From Klebsiella pneumoniae (GTDB lineage Bacteria > Myxococcota_A > UBA796 > SXON01): 64,000 nt of DNA. A model generated the notes under the pieces. The model was not told the origin of the DNA. It saw only the letters and a list, made by a program, of their open reading frames with translations, and did not search any database. Positions 23,887-33,677 of this stretch are shown here, in pieces (the stretch's first letter is position 1; the number at the start of each line of letters is the position of its first letter). Both the position numbers and the translations under genes were made by a program. The stretch is from positions 1 through 64,000 of the forward strand of contig CAMAWH010000012.1 of the NCBI GenBank assembly GCA_945861635.1, written 5' to 3'.

Positions 23887-24542
23887 TGTTGGAGCCCATC
23901 CTCCCGAAAATCCTGTCCGTTCGTCGGATTCCGGGCGCGGACCCGGCAGTGCTCACGGCGTACGGGGCGGATCCCAAGCGCCATCGCGCGCTCGGCCTCA
24001 TCACCGTCGATCAGGACGATCCGACCTACGTCGCGTTGGACGAGTGTACCAAGCACGCGCGGGTGGACGTCGTGTACGCGCGTTCGTTCTATGCCGGCTC
24101 AAGGCATGGATCGGGCCCGCTTTCGGGAGAGATTCTCGGCGTTATCGCGGGAGAGGATGCGGACGAAGTAGACGAAGGATTGCGCGCGCTCGTCCGTTGC
24201 CTTGAACACGACGCGTGCTTCTACGCCGCCAGTGACGACGGAGCGATAGCCGTCTTCCCGCACGTGATCGCGTCGTTGGGGGCGTATTTGTCGGCGCAGG
24301 CAGGTTTGCGGGCGGGCGATCCGATGGCCTACCTGGTCGCGCCGCCGATGGAGGCGACCATCGGGATGGATGCCGCGTTGAAGGCGGCGGACGTGCGCGC
24401 GGTCAAGATTTTCACGCCGCCCACGGAAACGAACTTTGCCGCCGCATGGTTGACCGGGAATCTGACGTCGTGTGAGGCCGCCGCCATGGCGTTTGCGGAA
24501 GCCGTCGTCGAGGTCGGGCGTCGGCCACGTGAACGGGCGTAG
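23886..24542 (+). CDS. eutL: Ethanolamine microcompartment shell protein EutL
   Basis: 218 residues, normal for EutL, a tandem BMC-domain (BMC-T) protein that forms pseudohexameric trimers with a gated pore in the Eut shell. Visible marks: Ala-Leu-Gly-Leu-Ile-Thr-Val-Asp-Gln-Asp-Asp, an Ala-Arg-Ser-Phe-Tyr-Ala-Gly segment, Gly-Pro-Leu-Ser-Gly-Glu, and a second-domain Phe-x-Pro-Pro-Thr-Glu-Thr-Asn-Phe near the C-terminus. It is translated from an ATG overlapping the eutC stop. No hexameric shell protein, EutA reactivase or aldehyde dehydrogenase is in the window, so its assembly partners would have to be elsewhere. Confidence 0.95.
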   Translation: MLEPILPKILSVRRIPGADPAVLTAYGADPKRHRALGLITVDQDDPTYVALDECTKHARVDVVYARSFYAGSRHGSGPLSGEILGVIAGEDADEVDEGLRALVRCLEHDACFYAASDDGAIAVFPHVIASLGAYLSAQAGLRAGDPMAYLVAPPMEATIGMDAALKAADVRAVKIFTPPTETNFAAAWLTGNLTSCEAAAMAFAEAVVEVGRRPRERA

Positions 24543-25551
24543 TATCGGCTGGAACGGGCTTGCGGTGGTGTTGGCGGCGTGTCCTGGCGCGCCGCCCGAG
24601 GCCGAAATCATCGTAAGGGAGGACACGCTCGCTGCGGCGCGTGACGATGGCTACGTCTACACGATCGACGTCGGCTTGCGTCTGGAAGCCGCAGCCATCG
24701 CCGGGGATCGCGCCGCGTGGGCGGCGCAGTTGCCGTCCGTTACCCGCGTCACCCACGACGACCCCGCCGACCCGTGGAGTCGCGGCATGGTCGCTTGGCG
24801 GTGGAAGGAAGGCAACCCCCCCGACGCGAGCGGAACGACCGAAGCGCTGCGGGTCGCGTCCGGGCTGTGGCGGGGTGCAACGATGTTCTCGCAACCCGAC
24901 GCATCCCGGACGGCGCTCGCGCTCCTCGCCGGGTATGCCCGGCACGCCCGCGAGGACCGCGGAATCTGGTTCATCGCAAACTATTTCAACTTCGGCACCA
25001 AGGCGCTCGCGACGAACTCCTTCCTCGTCGACTACGATCCCGACTTCCTTGCCGAGGTGGCCCAGTCGCCGCTCGCCGGCGCCACCCAACTCGCCGATCT
25101 GGCCGAGCGATCCTGCGCGCTCGTTCGCTCCGCGCACGCTCCAGCGGGCCTCCTGTACGACATCGTTCAGCCCGAGGTCGCGACCCTTGCACCGGACGGA
25201 CCGGTGATCTTCTCGCCCAACGACATCGTGCAGATCAACACCTCGGCGACGGTGGCCGAGCGATCCGTTCGTTGCGACCCGGCGCTGGCGGCTGGGGTGC
25301 TCGCTTTCGCGCTCGCCCACGAATCGGATCTTCGCGTCGCCTACTACGGCCGCACGGGCGAGACCGCTTCTGCGACGCAGGCCGCACCTGACACCTGGGC
25401 CGTCCTGGCCCGACTCGCACACCGTACCGGTGACGACGTTTCTGCCGCGCGTTTCGCCGGGCGCATCGGCTCCCCCACGGACGTCTACACCCTCGGTGAG
25501 GCGATGCTCACGTCCGCCTACCTGGGAGGTTCCCAGCCCACATCGCGGTAG
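24529..25551 (+). CDS. Lipoprotein, possible GH8-like alpha/alpha-toroid
   Basis: 340 residues from a GTG lying inside the end of eutL, so it belongs to the eut operon. Signal with lipobox Leu-Ala-Ala-Cys at residue ~17. The mature protein is mostly helical, with Trp-Arg-Trp-Lys, Asp-Ala-Ser-Gly-Thr-Thr-Glu-Ala-Leu-Arg-Val-Ala and Asn-Tyr-Phe-Asn segments. Their order recalls GH8-type six-hairpin glycosidases. This is weak evidence, and catalysis is not claimed. The 3' end overlaps the convergent cytochrome gene by 34 bases. Confidence 0.75.
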   Translation: MNGRSIGWNGLAVVLAACPGAPPEAEIIVREDTLAAARDDGYVYTIDVGLRLEAAAIAGDRAAWAAQLPSVTRVTHDDPADPWSRGMVAWRWKEGNPPDASGTTEALRVASGLWRGATMFSQPDASRTALALLAGYARHAREDRGIWFIANYFNFGTKALATNSFLVDYDPDFLAEVAQSPLAGATQLADLAERSCALVRSAHAPAGLLYDIVQPEVATLAPDGPVIFSPNDIVQINTSATVAERSVRCDPALAAGVLAFALAHESDLRVAYYGRTGETASATQAAPDTWAVLARLAHRTGDDVSAARFAGRIGSPTDVYTLGEAMLTSAYLGGSQPTSR

Positions 25552-26525
25552 GTCGGGCCGACGTCGTTCTGCACGGGCGGGAGGGAGTGGAGAAACAGGT
25601 AGACGGAGCGCAGATCGCTCTCCGTCATCTGCTGGAACCCTTCCCAGGGCATGATCGACGACGCATAGACGCGCCCGGCCAGCATACGGCGGACAAACTG
25701 GTCTTCTGTCAACTTTCCCGTCATCCCCGTCGGGTCGGACGTGAGGTTCGGTGTCACGAATTCCTTGTCACTGTCCTTGCCGTGGCTGGCCTCCGGATCG
25801 CCCCCACCCGCCTCGGGGCCCGTGGGCTTGAACGTGGACATATCGTATTTCGAGTGGCAGCTGGTGCATAACGCCAGACTGCGCGCAAGGTAGGCGCCGC
25901 GCTCCACGCTGGGTATCTCGGCCGGCGGCGCGAACACCGGCTTCGCGTCTGCGGGAAGCAATGTCAGCATCGGGATCATGAGCTTGCCCAGGGGTCCCCA
26001 GTGGCCGACCGGCACCTCCTTCCGCACGGCCGGCTCCGACCGCAAGTACGAGAGGATGGCGACGATGTCGTCGTCGGCGGGTTTCGCGACGGAGGACGCC
26101 ATGAACAAGGAGTAGCTTCCGTCCGCCAGGACGCCGTATCGGATCGCGCGCGCCAACTCAGGATCGGTGCGGCGGCCGATCCCCGTTTCGATATCCGGGG
26201 TGAGGTTCGCGGCGTACGTCGTGGCAATCGGCCCCATTGCAAATTCGTAGCCACCGTGCAGCGGAGAGTTCCCGACCAACTCGGGGTGTTCAGGGGTGCC
26301 GGCACTGTGGCACTGGCTGCAGTGGGCCGGCCCGTTGACGAGGTAGCGTCCGCGCGCAATGACCTCGGGGTCGGTGCTGGCGTGCAGGTCGGGGAGCTCC
26401 GTATCCGGGAAGGAAACCCGGCTCTCGTAGACCGAAAACGCCCACGCCGTGTAGCCGCCGGCGCCCAGAACAACACACCCGAACACGCCCCCGATGCCGA
26501 CGGCTACCTTCTTCAACAGACCCAT
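25518..26525 (-). CDS. Membrane-anchored diheme cytochrome c
   Basis: 335 residues from an ATG with GGAGGG 5 bases upstream. An N-terminal membrane helix (~5-32) anchors it facing the periplasm. Two heme c sites follow: Cys-Ser-Gln-Cys-His (~residue 70) and Cys-Thr-Ser-Cys-His (~residue 220). Probable distal Met ligands lie in a Ser-Leu-Phe-Met-Ala segment and an Ile-Met-Pro-Trp segment. It resembles the cytochrome subunits of membrane alcohol or aldehyde dehydrogenases. No dehydrogenase gene is adjacent. Confidence 0.92.
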   Translation of the reverse strand: MGLLKKVAVGIGGVFGCVVLGAGGYTAWAFSVYESRVSFPDTELPDLHASTDPEVIARGRYLVNGPAHCSQCHSAGTPEHPELVGNSPLHGGYEFAMGPIATTYAANLTPDIETGIGRRTDPELARAIRYGVLADGSYSLFMASSVAKPADDDIVAILSYLRSEPAVRKEVPVGHWGPLGKLMIPMLTLLPADAKPVFAPPAEIPSVERGAYLARSLALCTSCHSKYDMSTFKPTGPEAGGGDPEASHGKDSDKEFVTPNLTSDPTGMTGKLTEDQFVRRMLAGRVYASSIMPWEGFQQMTESDLRSVYLFLHSLPPVQNDVGPTYRDVGWEPPR

Positions 26526-27173
26526 GACTACCCTCCATGTGCTGCAGGCCGCAGCATCGCGAATACGAACACGCTGCGAATAAAAGCACGAATCGGCCTG
26601 AAGGTCACGCGGGCACGCGCGGAAGCGCGCGCCGACGTCTCCGCGCGGAATACAACCCCGGCGGCCAAAGTGTTGACTGTCACGCGGCGCAGCGAACATG
26701 CTTCCGCTGAAATTCGGCTGCACACGCCCGGGGGTGTTCGCGCGGCTGCCCACACGCTCGATGGCGTTGGCGACACGTCCAGCATCACGACAACCGCCGT
26801 CTGCGGCAGGCCCCAGTGCACCATCTGACCCTTGATCACAACTCCCCTTACCCGGTTTCTACCTACGGTTTCATGAGGTTTCCGGGAGCGCGCCCGCCGG
26901 CATGAACCGAGAGCGCTCTTCGTTCGGCCGGCGCGTCGTAAGCCGACAAATGTTTGACCCACGTGGGCGATCTGGAGATTTATTTTCCCCGGCCTCCACC
27001 GTCAGAAACGCGCCGCCGCTGCGGGCCGTCCGTGTCCGGGTCGCAGGGTCGCGCGGAAGGGCCGTCCCGGCCACCAGAAGCGGCGTTCGGGCATGTCGCC
27101 GACCCGCGGCGTCTTCCGCACCTCGCAACGCGCATCCTGGTGGCGCAAAAATAGTCTAAAAACGCCGCAATAC
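26526..27173. other. Divergent intergenic region, no convincing gene
   Basis: 648 bases between the cytochrome and HNH genes. Open frames on both strands are Arg/Ala/Ser-rich and look non-coding. A perfect palindrome CCCACGTGGG at 26958-26967 follows TTTGA and may be a regulator site. Confidence 0.4.
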
Positions 27174-28265
27174 ATGGACTTCATGCACGCCACTACTTGG
27201 AGTCCTGAACTCGCCCTCGCCCGGTCGCTCGATGAACGGCTGGTCGCCGCTCGCAAAGTGCAACGAGGCGCGGAACATCGCCTGGCGATTTTGCTCGCGG
27301 AGCTGGCCGATACCGGCGGATTCCGCCTGCTCGGGTATGCATCGATCGAACAATATGCGATGGCTGCCTTGGAACTCACATCCCGAGTGCTTCGCGATCT
27401 GACGCGCATCGGAAGGAGCATGCCGGAGTTGCCGAGGCTGAACGCGGCACTCGCGGCTGGGGAAGTGGACTGGACGAAAGCAAGGGAAGTGGTGCGCGTC
27501 GCGACAGCCGAAACCGACGCGTCGTGGACGGAGCGCGCCAAGACCACGTCCGCTCGCGTGATCGAGCGAGAGGTTGCCGCCGCCCGCATCGGCGATCCCG
27601 CCCCGACCGGCGAGCCGGACGCCGAATTACGTCCCGCTCGCTCACGCGTCTCGTTCGAACTGGAAACCGCCGACGCCGATGTTCTCTATCAGGCGCTCTC
27701 CCTCCTGCGCGCACGCAGCGACCTCGGGCGCGAGGAGATCGACGACGGCGCGCTCCTCGCCACCATGGCGCGCCAAATCATCGCGACCGCCGACCCCGGC
27801 GAGACTCCCACCGGCGAACGCTACCGCATCGTCTTGCCGCAGTGTCCGTCCTGCGAGCGATTCGACGCTCCCACCGCGGAGGTTTCCGAGACCATCGCCG
27901 CCGAGGCGGCGTGCGACGCGGAGATCATCGACATGCAGCCAGGGTCCAACGAGGGTCACGCGACCCGCGCGATTCCACCGGTTCTACGCAGGAAGGTGTT
28001 GCACCGAGCGGGGTGGACGTGCGAAGTACCGGACTGTCGAAATCGACTGTGGCTCGACGCCCACCACACCGAGCCGTGGGCGGAGTGTCGGACGCACGAC
28101 TTTGCCACACTGATGGTGGTCTGCGGCGCCCATCATCGGGCGATTCACAACGGGTTTTTGTCTGTGTCGGTGCGATCGGATGGATGCGTGGCCGTCGAGC
28201 ATGCCGACGGGCGGAAGTCGGTTGGGCCGGCGCGCGCGCTCCGCCGGACAGCGACAGCCCCCTGA
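27174..28265 (+). CDS. HNH endonuclease, DUF222-like
   Basis: 363 residues from the ATG at 27174 (27183 is also possible). The N-terminal ~200 residues are helical, with a repeated Ala-Leu-Ala-Arg and Gly-Phe-Arg-Leu-Leu-Gly-Tyr pattern like DUF222/13E12-type proteins. The C-terminal HNH domain has Cys-Glu-Val-Pro-x-Cys, Asp-Ala-His-His-Thr-Glu-Pro, then Cys-Gly-Ala-His-His-x-x-x-His. The His-His, Cys pairs and final His supply the metal site. Such genes are often scattered in multiple copies and linked to mobile DNA. Target unknown. Confidence 0.9.
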   Translation: MDFMHATTWSPELALARSLDERLVAARKVQRGAEHRLAILLAELADTGGFRLLGYASIEQYAMAALELTSRVLRDLTRIGRSMPELPRLNAALAAGEVDWTKAREVVRVATAETDASWTERAKTTSARVIEREVAAARIGDPAPTGEPDAELRPARSRVSFELETADADVLYQALSLLRARSDLGREEIDDGALLATMARQIIATADPGETPTGERYRIVLPQCPSCERFDAPTAEVSETIAAEAACDAEIIDMQPGSNEGHATRAIPPVLRRKVLHRAGWTCEVPDCRNRLWLDAHHTEPWAECRTHDFATLMVVCGAHHRAIHNGFLSVSVRSDGCVAVEHADGRKSVGPARALRRTATAP

Positions 28266-28425
28266 CGAGGTGCCCCGCGGTCGCGAACGATGGTCATCAA
28301 ATGTGTCAAGCGTCCGTTCACCAGCGAGACAGCCGGGAATCGAAGCGCCTCCCGCGCGCGGGGAGTCCGCGGGCGAGCGTCGCGGCCTTGGGACCTGACC
28401 GACGGCCATACCCCACATCCAAATT

Positions 28426-28441
28426 AGTCAACGAGTTGACT
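28426..28441. promoter_or_regulatory. Perfect inverted repeat upstream of the DT-repeat lipoprotein
   Basis: AGTCAAC-GA-GTTGACT, a perfect 7-base inverted repeat about 60 bases before the lipoprotein ATG. Such dyads are typical of dimeric regulators of the MarR or TetR kind. The right arm TTGACT could also be a -35 box. Confidence 0.45.
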
Positions 28442-28500
28442 GCCGGATTAGTACATGCAGCGGGTTCTCGCCGCTGCCCCCTGCCGCCCGGAGATCCACG

Positions 28501-29087
<587 letters not shown>

Positions 29088-29091
<4 letters not shown>

Positions 29092-32036
29092 TCGCGCTCC
29101 TGCTCCTCCAACCGCTCGCCCAAGCCTACGATTCAGTGTGCCACCTCGAAACGGGAGATGTCTGCGAATACGGGTACCAACCGCCGCGAAATCGGTGGAA
29201 CAACGCGGAGAGTGAGCATGTCATCATCTTCGGTGAGGCGTTCGAACGCTCGGGTTTGCCGGCAGAGATCAACGCCTCGTTCAACCTGCGGACCTTCGCG
29301 CTCGATGACACACTCACCGGGGATGTGACGGGCACCGAGTACGACAGCTACGCGCCCGTTCGATTCGGCGGAGAACGCGTGCGTACGCGGACGGTGACCC
29401 CCGGCGAATTCGCCGCCTTGCCCGACTTCTCCTTCTCCCTGTACGACTGGATCTCCGGCAACGAGCGATGCGATCCCTACTCCGACACGGGAGACGAGCG
29501 CTGCCACCAATTCAAGACGCACATGGGCGCCGTCAATTCCTCACACTTCCTGCCACAGGCACAGCGATTCTACGAGTACTACCATGTGCTCGCGATGGAC
29601 CGGGCGATCGAGTGTGCGGCGATGGAGGATGAGATCTCTGCTGTCGATGCGCTGGCTGCCGACCGCTTTGAGTCGGTCTACCTCGCGTGTGAGCAGGAGG
29701 CGCTGGTCCTCGAGGCCGTAGGCCAACACTACCTGCAGGATGCCTGGTCCACGGGGCACATGTGGGAGCGCTGGGGCGGGCCGGAACTCGCGGATCACCC
29801 CGAGGGACTCGCAGCCGCACAAGTCGTGGGTGCCGTCTCCGGGATCATCCATGGTGCCAAAGGCATCGCTTCGTTTGCCGACGATCCTCTGTGCGCACCG
29901 CATGAAGACGTCGCCTACGTCGACGCCTTTACGGGCGCCACCGAATTGGGCGCGGGCGACCTGTTTTGGGACGACTTCCTCGCCGATGCACGGGATCCCA
30001 ACTACTCCGACCAGACGCGTGCCCTGCTTGGTTGCAGCATCAACGGCATTCGTGAGGTGTATGAGCAGACCCACCAACACCACGGAATCATCGGATCCGC
30101 CGACGGGACGATCACCGATCTTGGGCGTGATCCCATGGGTCCAAGCTGCTGGGACCAGCGCGTGACCAACGAGGCCCTGTCGACCGGATTCCAGTTGCAC
30201 ACGCTTGGGACCGCGCCCAACAGCGTCGCCCCACTGTCGGACGCTGCGTTCACCGCGCTGCTCGCCTCCTCGCTCTCTCCGGTCAATGTGGTGATCGGTG
30301 GCGACCTGTTGAATCCGGTGCAGTCGGTCCGGTATTCGGCGGATCTCCTGCTGAACATGGGCAAGATTCGCCTGTGGGGGGCATTCGATCCACTGGGCAC
30401 CCAACTCGCGAGCGGCCACCTGCCCTCGATGCTGGGCGCCGAGCCCAACGGAACGTACGAGCGCGGCGGTCAGATCGACGGCACGGCACCAGCCGCCTAC
30501 CTCGACCCGCTCCTGCCATGGGGGCTGCCAGACGCCGACGAACCCGTCGAATTGCTGCATCTCGCCTTCGCCGAGGCGCACGCCGCCGACCGTTGCCTGG
30601 ATGTCGACGCCGCGGAGCTTGGGAGCCTCCGCGGCAACGCAACCTCCGTCGTGGGGACAGACCGCTTCGCCGCCGCGTGCGGTCTCTGCGCGCAGCTCGC
30701 GACGCCGTTCACCCGCATTGGAATCGACGCGGGCGACTACGACGCGGATCGGGAGCCGCTGTGCGGGTATACCGACCCCGGCGCGGAATTCATCTATACG
30801 GGGACGTACAACGTCAGCGGAAACAACGCCACGGCCGCAGGACAGTGGTGCGGGTGTGGCGGACGCCTCGCCGTGACAACGCGCGGGGGTACGCCCGGTC
30901 TTACGCTGTGGGGCCGCATCGGTGAGGCGCTGGAGGCCCTTCCGGCCGGGTCGGGGACGACGCCGGGCGCCGTTTTGGCGACCGCCGACTCCGCGCGGGC
31001 CGTTGCCCTGGGGGGCCCCTTCGGAGACTGGGCATTCGTCGGGAGCAACGCTGGCACGATGTCGGCGTTCGAGCTGCTCGATGGAGAGGAGGTGGAGCTC
31101 GACTGGGATGCGGATGTGGCGACCACCGACGCCGGCGCCCCCGCCGGTGTGAGTCGCCTGGTGGTCGGCGGCGGCCCCCGGCAGATCAAGATCCTGTCCA
31201 GTGCCAACTACGGCGTGGTGACGACCGAGTCGGGGTTGACATTCTTCGCGACGGAGGACCTGGCGTTGGTCGGCTCGATCGCCAATGCAGACATGGGTCT
31301 TTCGGGCTCGGAGCGCGTCTACGGCGTGGGCGTCACTCCCGACGACACGACCGCCTTCGTGACCATCTGGGGAGGCACGGGCGGCCCCGCGACCAACGAA
31401 ACGATGGTCCTCGACCTGACTGGACTCCTCGCAGGGGACTCCCCGGATGCATCCTGGGTAATCTCTACATTCACTACCGGCGGCGACAGCAACAACCAGA
31501 TCCTTGAGGTGAGTCCGAGCGGAGACATGGTCGCGATCGTGTGTCCCGACACGGATCGCGTGCTGGTGGTGGAAACGACATCCCCCTACGACGAAGTGGG
31601 CTTCTACCTCGAAGACTCCTTCTTCGAGCCAAGCGAAAATCCGATCGACGTCGCGTGGGCGGCCGACGACAGCGCGATCTACATCGGCTACGTCGGCGGC
31701 CCGCTCAGCAGCACGATCGGCACCTACGGAACGGTCCGACGCTGTGACATCGCTTCCCCGAACAATTGCCAACATGCCGTCGCCGTGAACGGCACCGTGC
31801 GCTCCATCGCGATCAGCGGGGAGGACAGCTCGTTGATTGTGTGGGTAGCGGACAGCAATGGCGATCTCACGGCACTCCCGGCCGCGCTGTTTGAGCCAGG
31901 GCTCGACACGTCGGGGGTCGACGGCTCCGGTACGTTTGACGGCACCGGGGGCTGCCTCGGGTCCACCGGACGCGCGACGCCCTGCCCCTCGGCCGGAAGC
32001 CTTGGGCAGGCCGCAGGGGAGGTCATCACGTGGTGA
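29088..32036 (+). CDS. Secreted phospholipase C/P1-nuclease-like protein with beta-propeller region
   Basis: 982 residues from an ATG overlapping the upstream stop. Signal peptide of ~14 residues. The N-terminal half contains His214-x-x-x-Asp218-x5-His224 (His-Tyr-Leu-Gln-Asp then Gly-His-Met-Trp), the same metal-ligand spacing as zinc-dependent phospholipase C/P1 nuclease. It also has an upstream Asn-Ser-Ser-His-Phe and a Tyr-Tyr-His segment, and a later Gln-Thr-His-Gln-His-His. The C-terminal ~350 residues have repeated Val-x-Val-Gly and Asp-Thr-Phe-Val-type strands like YVTN/beta-propeller blades. A secreted zinc phosphodiesterase or lipase is the best guess. All expected ligands have not been verified. 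Confidence 0.75.
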
Positions 32037-32071
32037 CGCGAGACGGGCGCCCAACGCGATAGCAGGGCGCG

Positions 32072-32521
32072 ATGCCAACCCTCGACGGTCACCACCACCT
32101 CCAGACCCCACACACGACGGTCGCGGCGGCTCAGGCGTCGCAAGTGGATGGCGCGCTTGCCAGCTTGCCTTCCCTGCTTCGACCCTTGGCCGCCCGCGCG
32201 TTGCGCTCGTCTACCTTCTACTGTGAGGACTATCGAATCGTCGTAAGCGATACTGCGTTTTCCGTGCAGTGTGACGCGCGCGCAACCCTGACGCGAACCT
32301 GGTCCGGCACCGATGTCCCGTTGGTTGTGGAAGGGAAAACGCTGCAGTCGCGCGTCATTCGCGAGGGCGGGGAGGTGCAGTTGACGCTGGTCGGTGAGAA
32401 TGGGTCGCGGACGACACGTTATTCCCCGCGGCCGAGCGGCATTCACGTCGCTGTCACGGTCGAAAGCGGGCATTTGGACGCGCCGATTCGGTGGGCGATG
32501 GAGTACGGAACGGTGCCGTAA
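32072..32521 (+). CDS. Hypothetical soluble protein
   Basis: 149 residues. No signal peptide. The first third is a helical His/Ala-rich segment. The rest alternates short beta strands with Arg/Thr, ending in a Tyr-Gly-Thr-Val-Pro tail. Codon use is like its neighbours and the reading frame is continuous. It lies 35 bases after the large secreted protein. I do not recognise it. Its stop is close to the convergent Cys-rich gene. Confidence 0.65.
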   Translation: MPTLDGHHHLQTPHTTVAAAQASQVDGALASLPSLLRPLAARALRSSTFYCEDYRIVVSDTAFSVQCDARATLTRTWSGTDVPLVVEGKTLQSRVIREGGEVQLTLVGENGSRTTRYSPRPSGIHVAVTVESGHLDAPIRWAMEYGTVP

Positions 32522-32529
32522 CGACCCGC

Positions 32530-32763
32530 TCAGCTGACTCCGTTCACGCCGCGCACCAACCGCCGCGACGCCGAAAAACACGCCCGACTCGACCGACACC
32601 GCTCGGGGGCCGCAATTCCGTCGTCCGGCCCCCACGCCTCACACGTCTGGAGGCAGGAATACTGCGAGTCGTTGATGGCGTAGAGAATGGCAAGCTCCTG
32701 CTCGGTCAGCGAGTCGTGGTCCGCCAGCCCTTTCCAACGCAGGTGCGCACAGAGTTCGATCAC
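32530..32763 (-). CDS. Small Cys-containing protein of the xdh operon
   Basis: 77 residues from a GTG overlapping the stop of the FAD-subunit gene (GTGA). It has five Cys, four of them in Ser-Cys-Leu-Gln-Thr-Cys and the later Arg-Cys and Ala-Cys positions, which could bind a metal. No signal peptide. As last gene in a coupled three-gene operon it may help assembly or maturation of the enzyme. No known family recognised. Confidence 0.7.
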   Translation of the reverse strand: MIELCAHLRWKGLADHDSLTEQELAILYAINDSQYSCLQTCEAWGPDDGIAAPERCRSSRACFSASRRLVRGVNGVS

Positions 32764-33677
32764 GACGCGACCTCCAGCGCGCAAAGAATCGCGCCGACCA
32801 TGATGTCCACCTTGTAGTACGTCATCGGCAGCGGACGGGCGCCCTCTTTGGCTCGGGAAGCCGCCTTTTCCCACGGCTCTCCGGCGTCAAGCGCGGCCTC
32901 TACCGAATGCAGGCGCAGCGGCACGTTTGCCACGCCGCCGACCGCCACCCGACTGCCCGCCGACCCCAGCCGCACGACCACCTCCGCGAGCGGCCACTCC
33001 GCACGGGCTCGATGAATCGCACGGAAGTACGATGATTTTTCGTCGGGAACGGCGTTCGGAAGGACGACATGCGCCACCACCTCCCCGCGCTCCAGCGTGT
33101 TTTCCCGTGTGGCGTCGGCGCCATCCCCAAGGAATTCCGCGATCGTGCGCACGTCGGGCCGCGCATTTCGTGTAGGTTTGAGGCCGGGAGGACGAAAAAC
33201 CTCGACCCCGGCGTCATACGCGAGCAGGGCGCATGCGAGGGTCGAAGCGTGGACCGCCACGCACCCTCCGCTGTCCAGGCAAGCGTGGAACAAATGGTCA
33301 CCCTCTCGCGCCATGCAGGTCGTCCCGCCCTTTTTCAGGCAATTCGACGCGGGATCCCGAAAGTACCAGCAACGAGGCCGCTGACAGAGGTTTCCGCCGA
33401 CGGTCGCGACCTCGCGAATCTGGGGCGTCGCAAGGCTGGCGGCCGCCTCCGCTACCCCCTTCCACCCTACACGCACGCCCGGATCCCGCCCGAGATCGGC
33501 GATTCGCACCTTTGCTCCTATCCGCCCGTCCACAATCGACTCCAAATCGGGTACGTCTCGAATATCGACCACCGGACCACTTGCGACGCCAGACTTGCGA
33601 CGCTCCATGAGATCGGTGCCGCCGGCGCGCAACTCTCCCTCCCCGATTTCCACCAATAAACGCGGGAAGTTCGTCAT
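32760..33677 (-). CDS. Xanthine dehydrogenase family FAD-binding subunit
   Basis: 305 residues. The start at 33677 overlaps the stop of the large subunit gene (ATGA). Features of the FAD_binding_5/CO_deh_flav_C family: Leu-Arg-Ala-Gly-Gly-Thr-Asp-Leu near the N-terminus, then Ala-Thr-Val-Gly-Gly-Asn-Leu-Cys-Gln-Arg (~residue 90), a Cys-Trp-Tyr-Phe-Arg-Asp segment with further Cys, Ala-Val-His-Ala-Ser, and Val-Gly-Gly-Val-Ala in the C-terminal domain. It passes electrons from the 2Fe-2S centres to FAD. The extra Cys pair after the Gly-Gly-Asn motif recalls the 4Fe-4S insertion of some 4-hydroxybenzoyl-CoA reductase-type subunits, but this needs alignment. Confidence 0.92.
   Translation of the reverse strand: MTNFPRLLVEIGEGELRAGGTDLMERRKSGVASGPVVDIRDVPDLESIVDGRIGAKVRIADLGRDPGVRVGWKGVAEAAASLATPQIREVATVGGNLCQRPRCWYFRDPASNCLKKGGTTCMAREGDHLFHACLDSGGCVAVHASTLACALLAYDAGVEVFRPPGLKPTRNARPDVRTIAEFLGDGADATRENTLERGEVVAHVVLPNAVPDEKSSYFRAIHRARAEWPLAEVVVRLGSAGSRVAVGGVANVPLRLHSVEAALDAGEPWEKAASRAKEGARPLPMTYYKVDIMVGAILCALEVAS

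Noticed and set aside
26528-27159. Short open frames in the cytochrome-HNH gap
   Set aside because: Both strands open because of high GC; no ribosome-binding site, domain or codon pattern of a gene.
29541-32111. 856-codon open frame on the minus strand
   Set aside because: Antisense shadow of the secreted protein gene; composition is Arg/Gly/His-rich with no signal, domain or ribosome-binding site.
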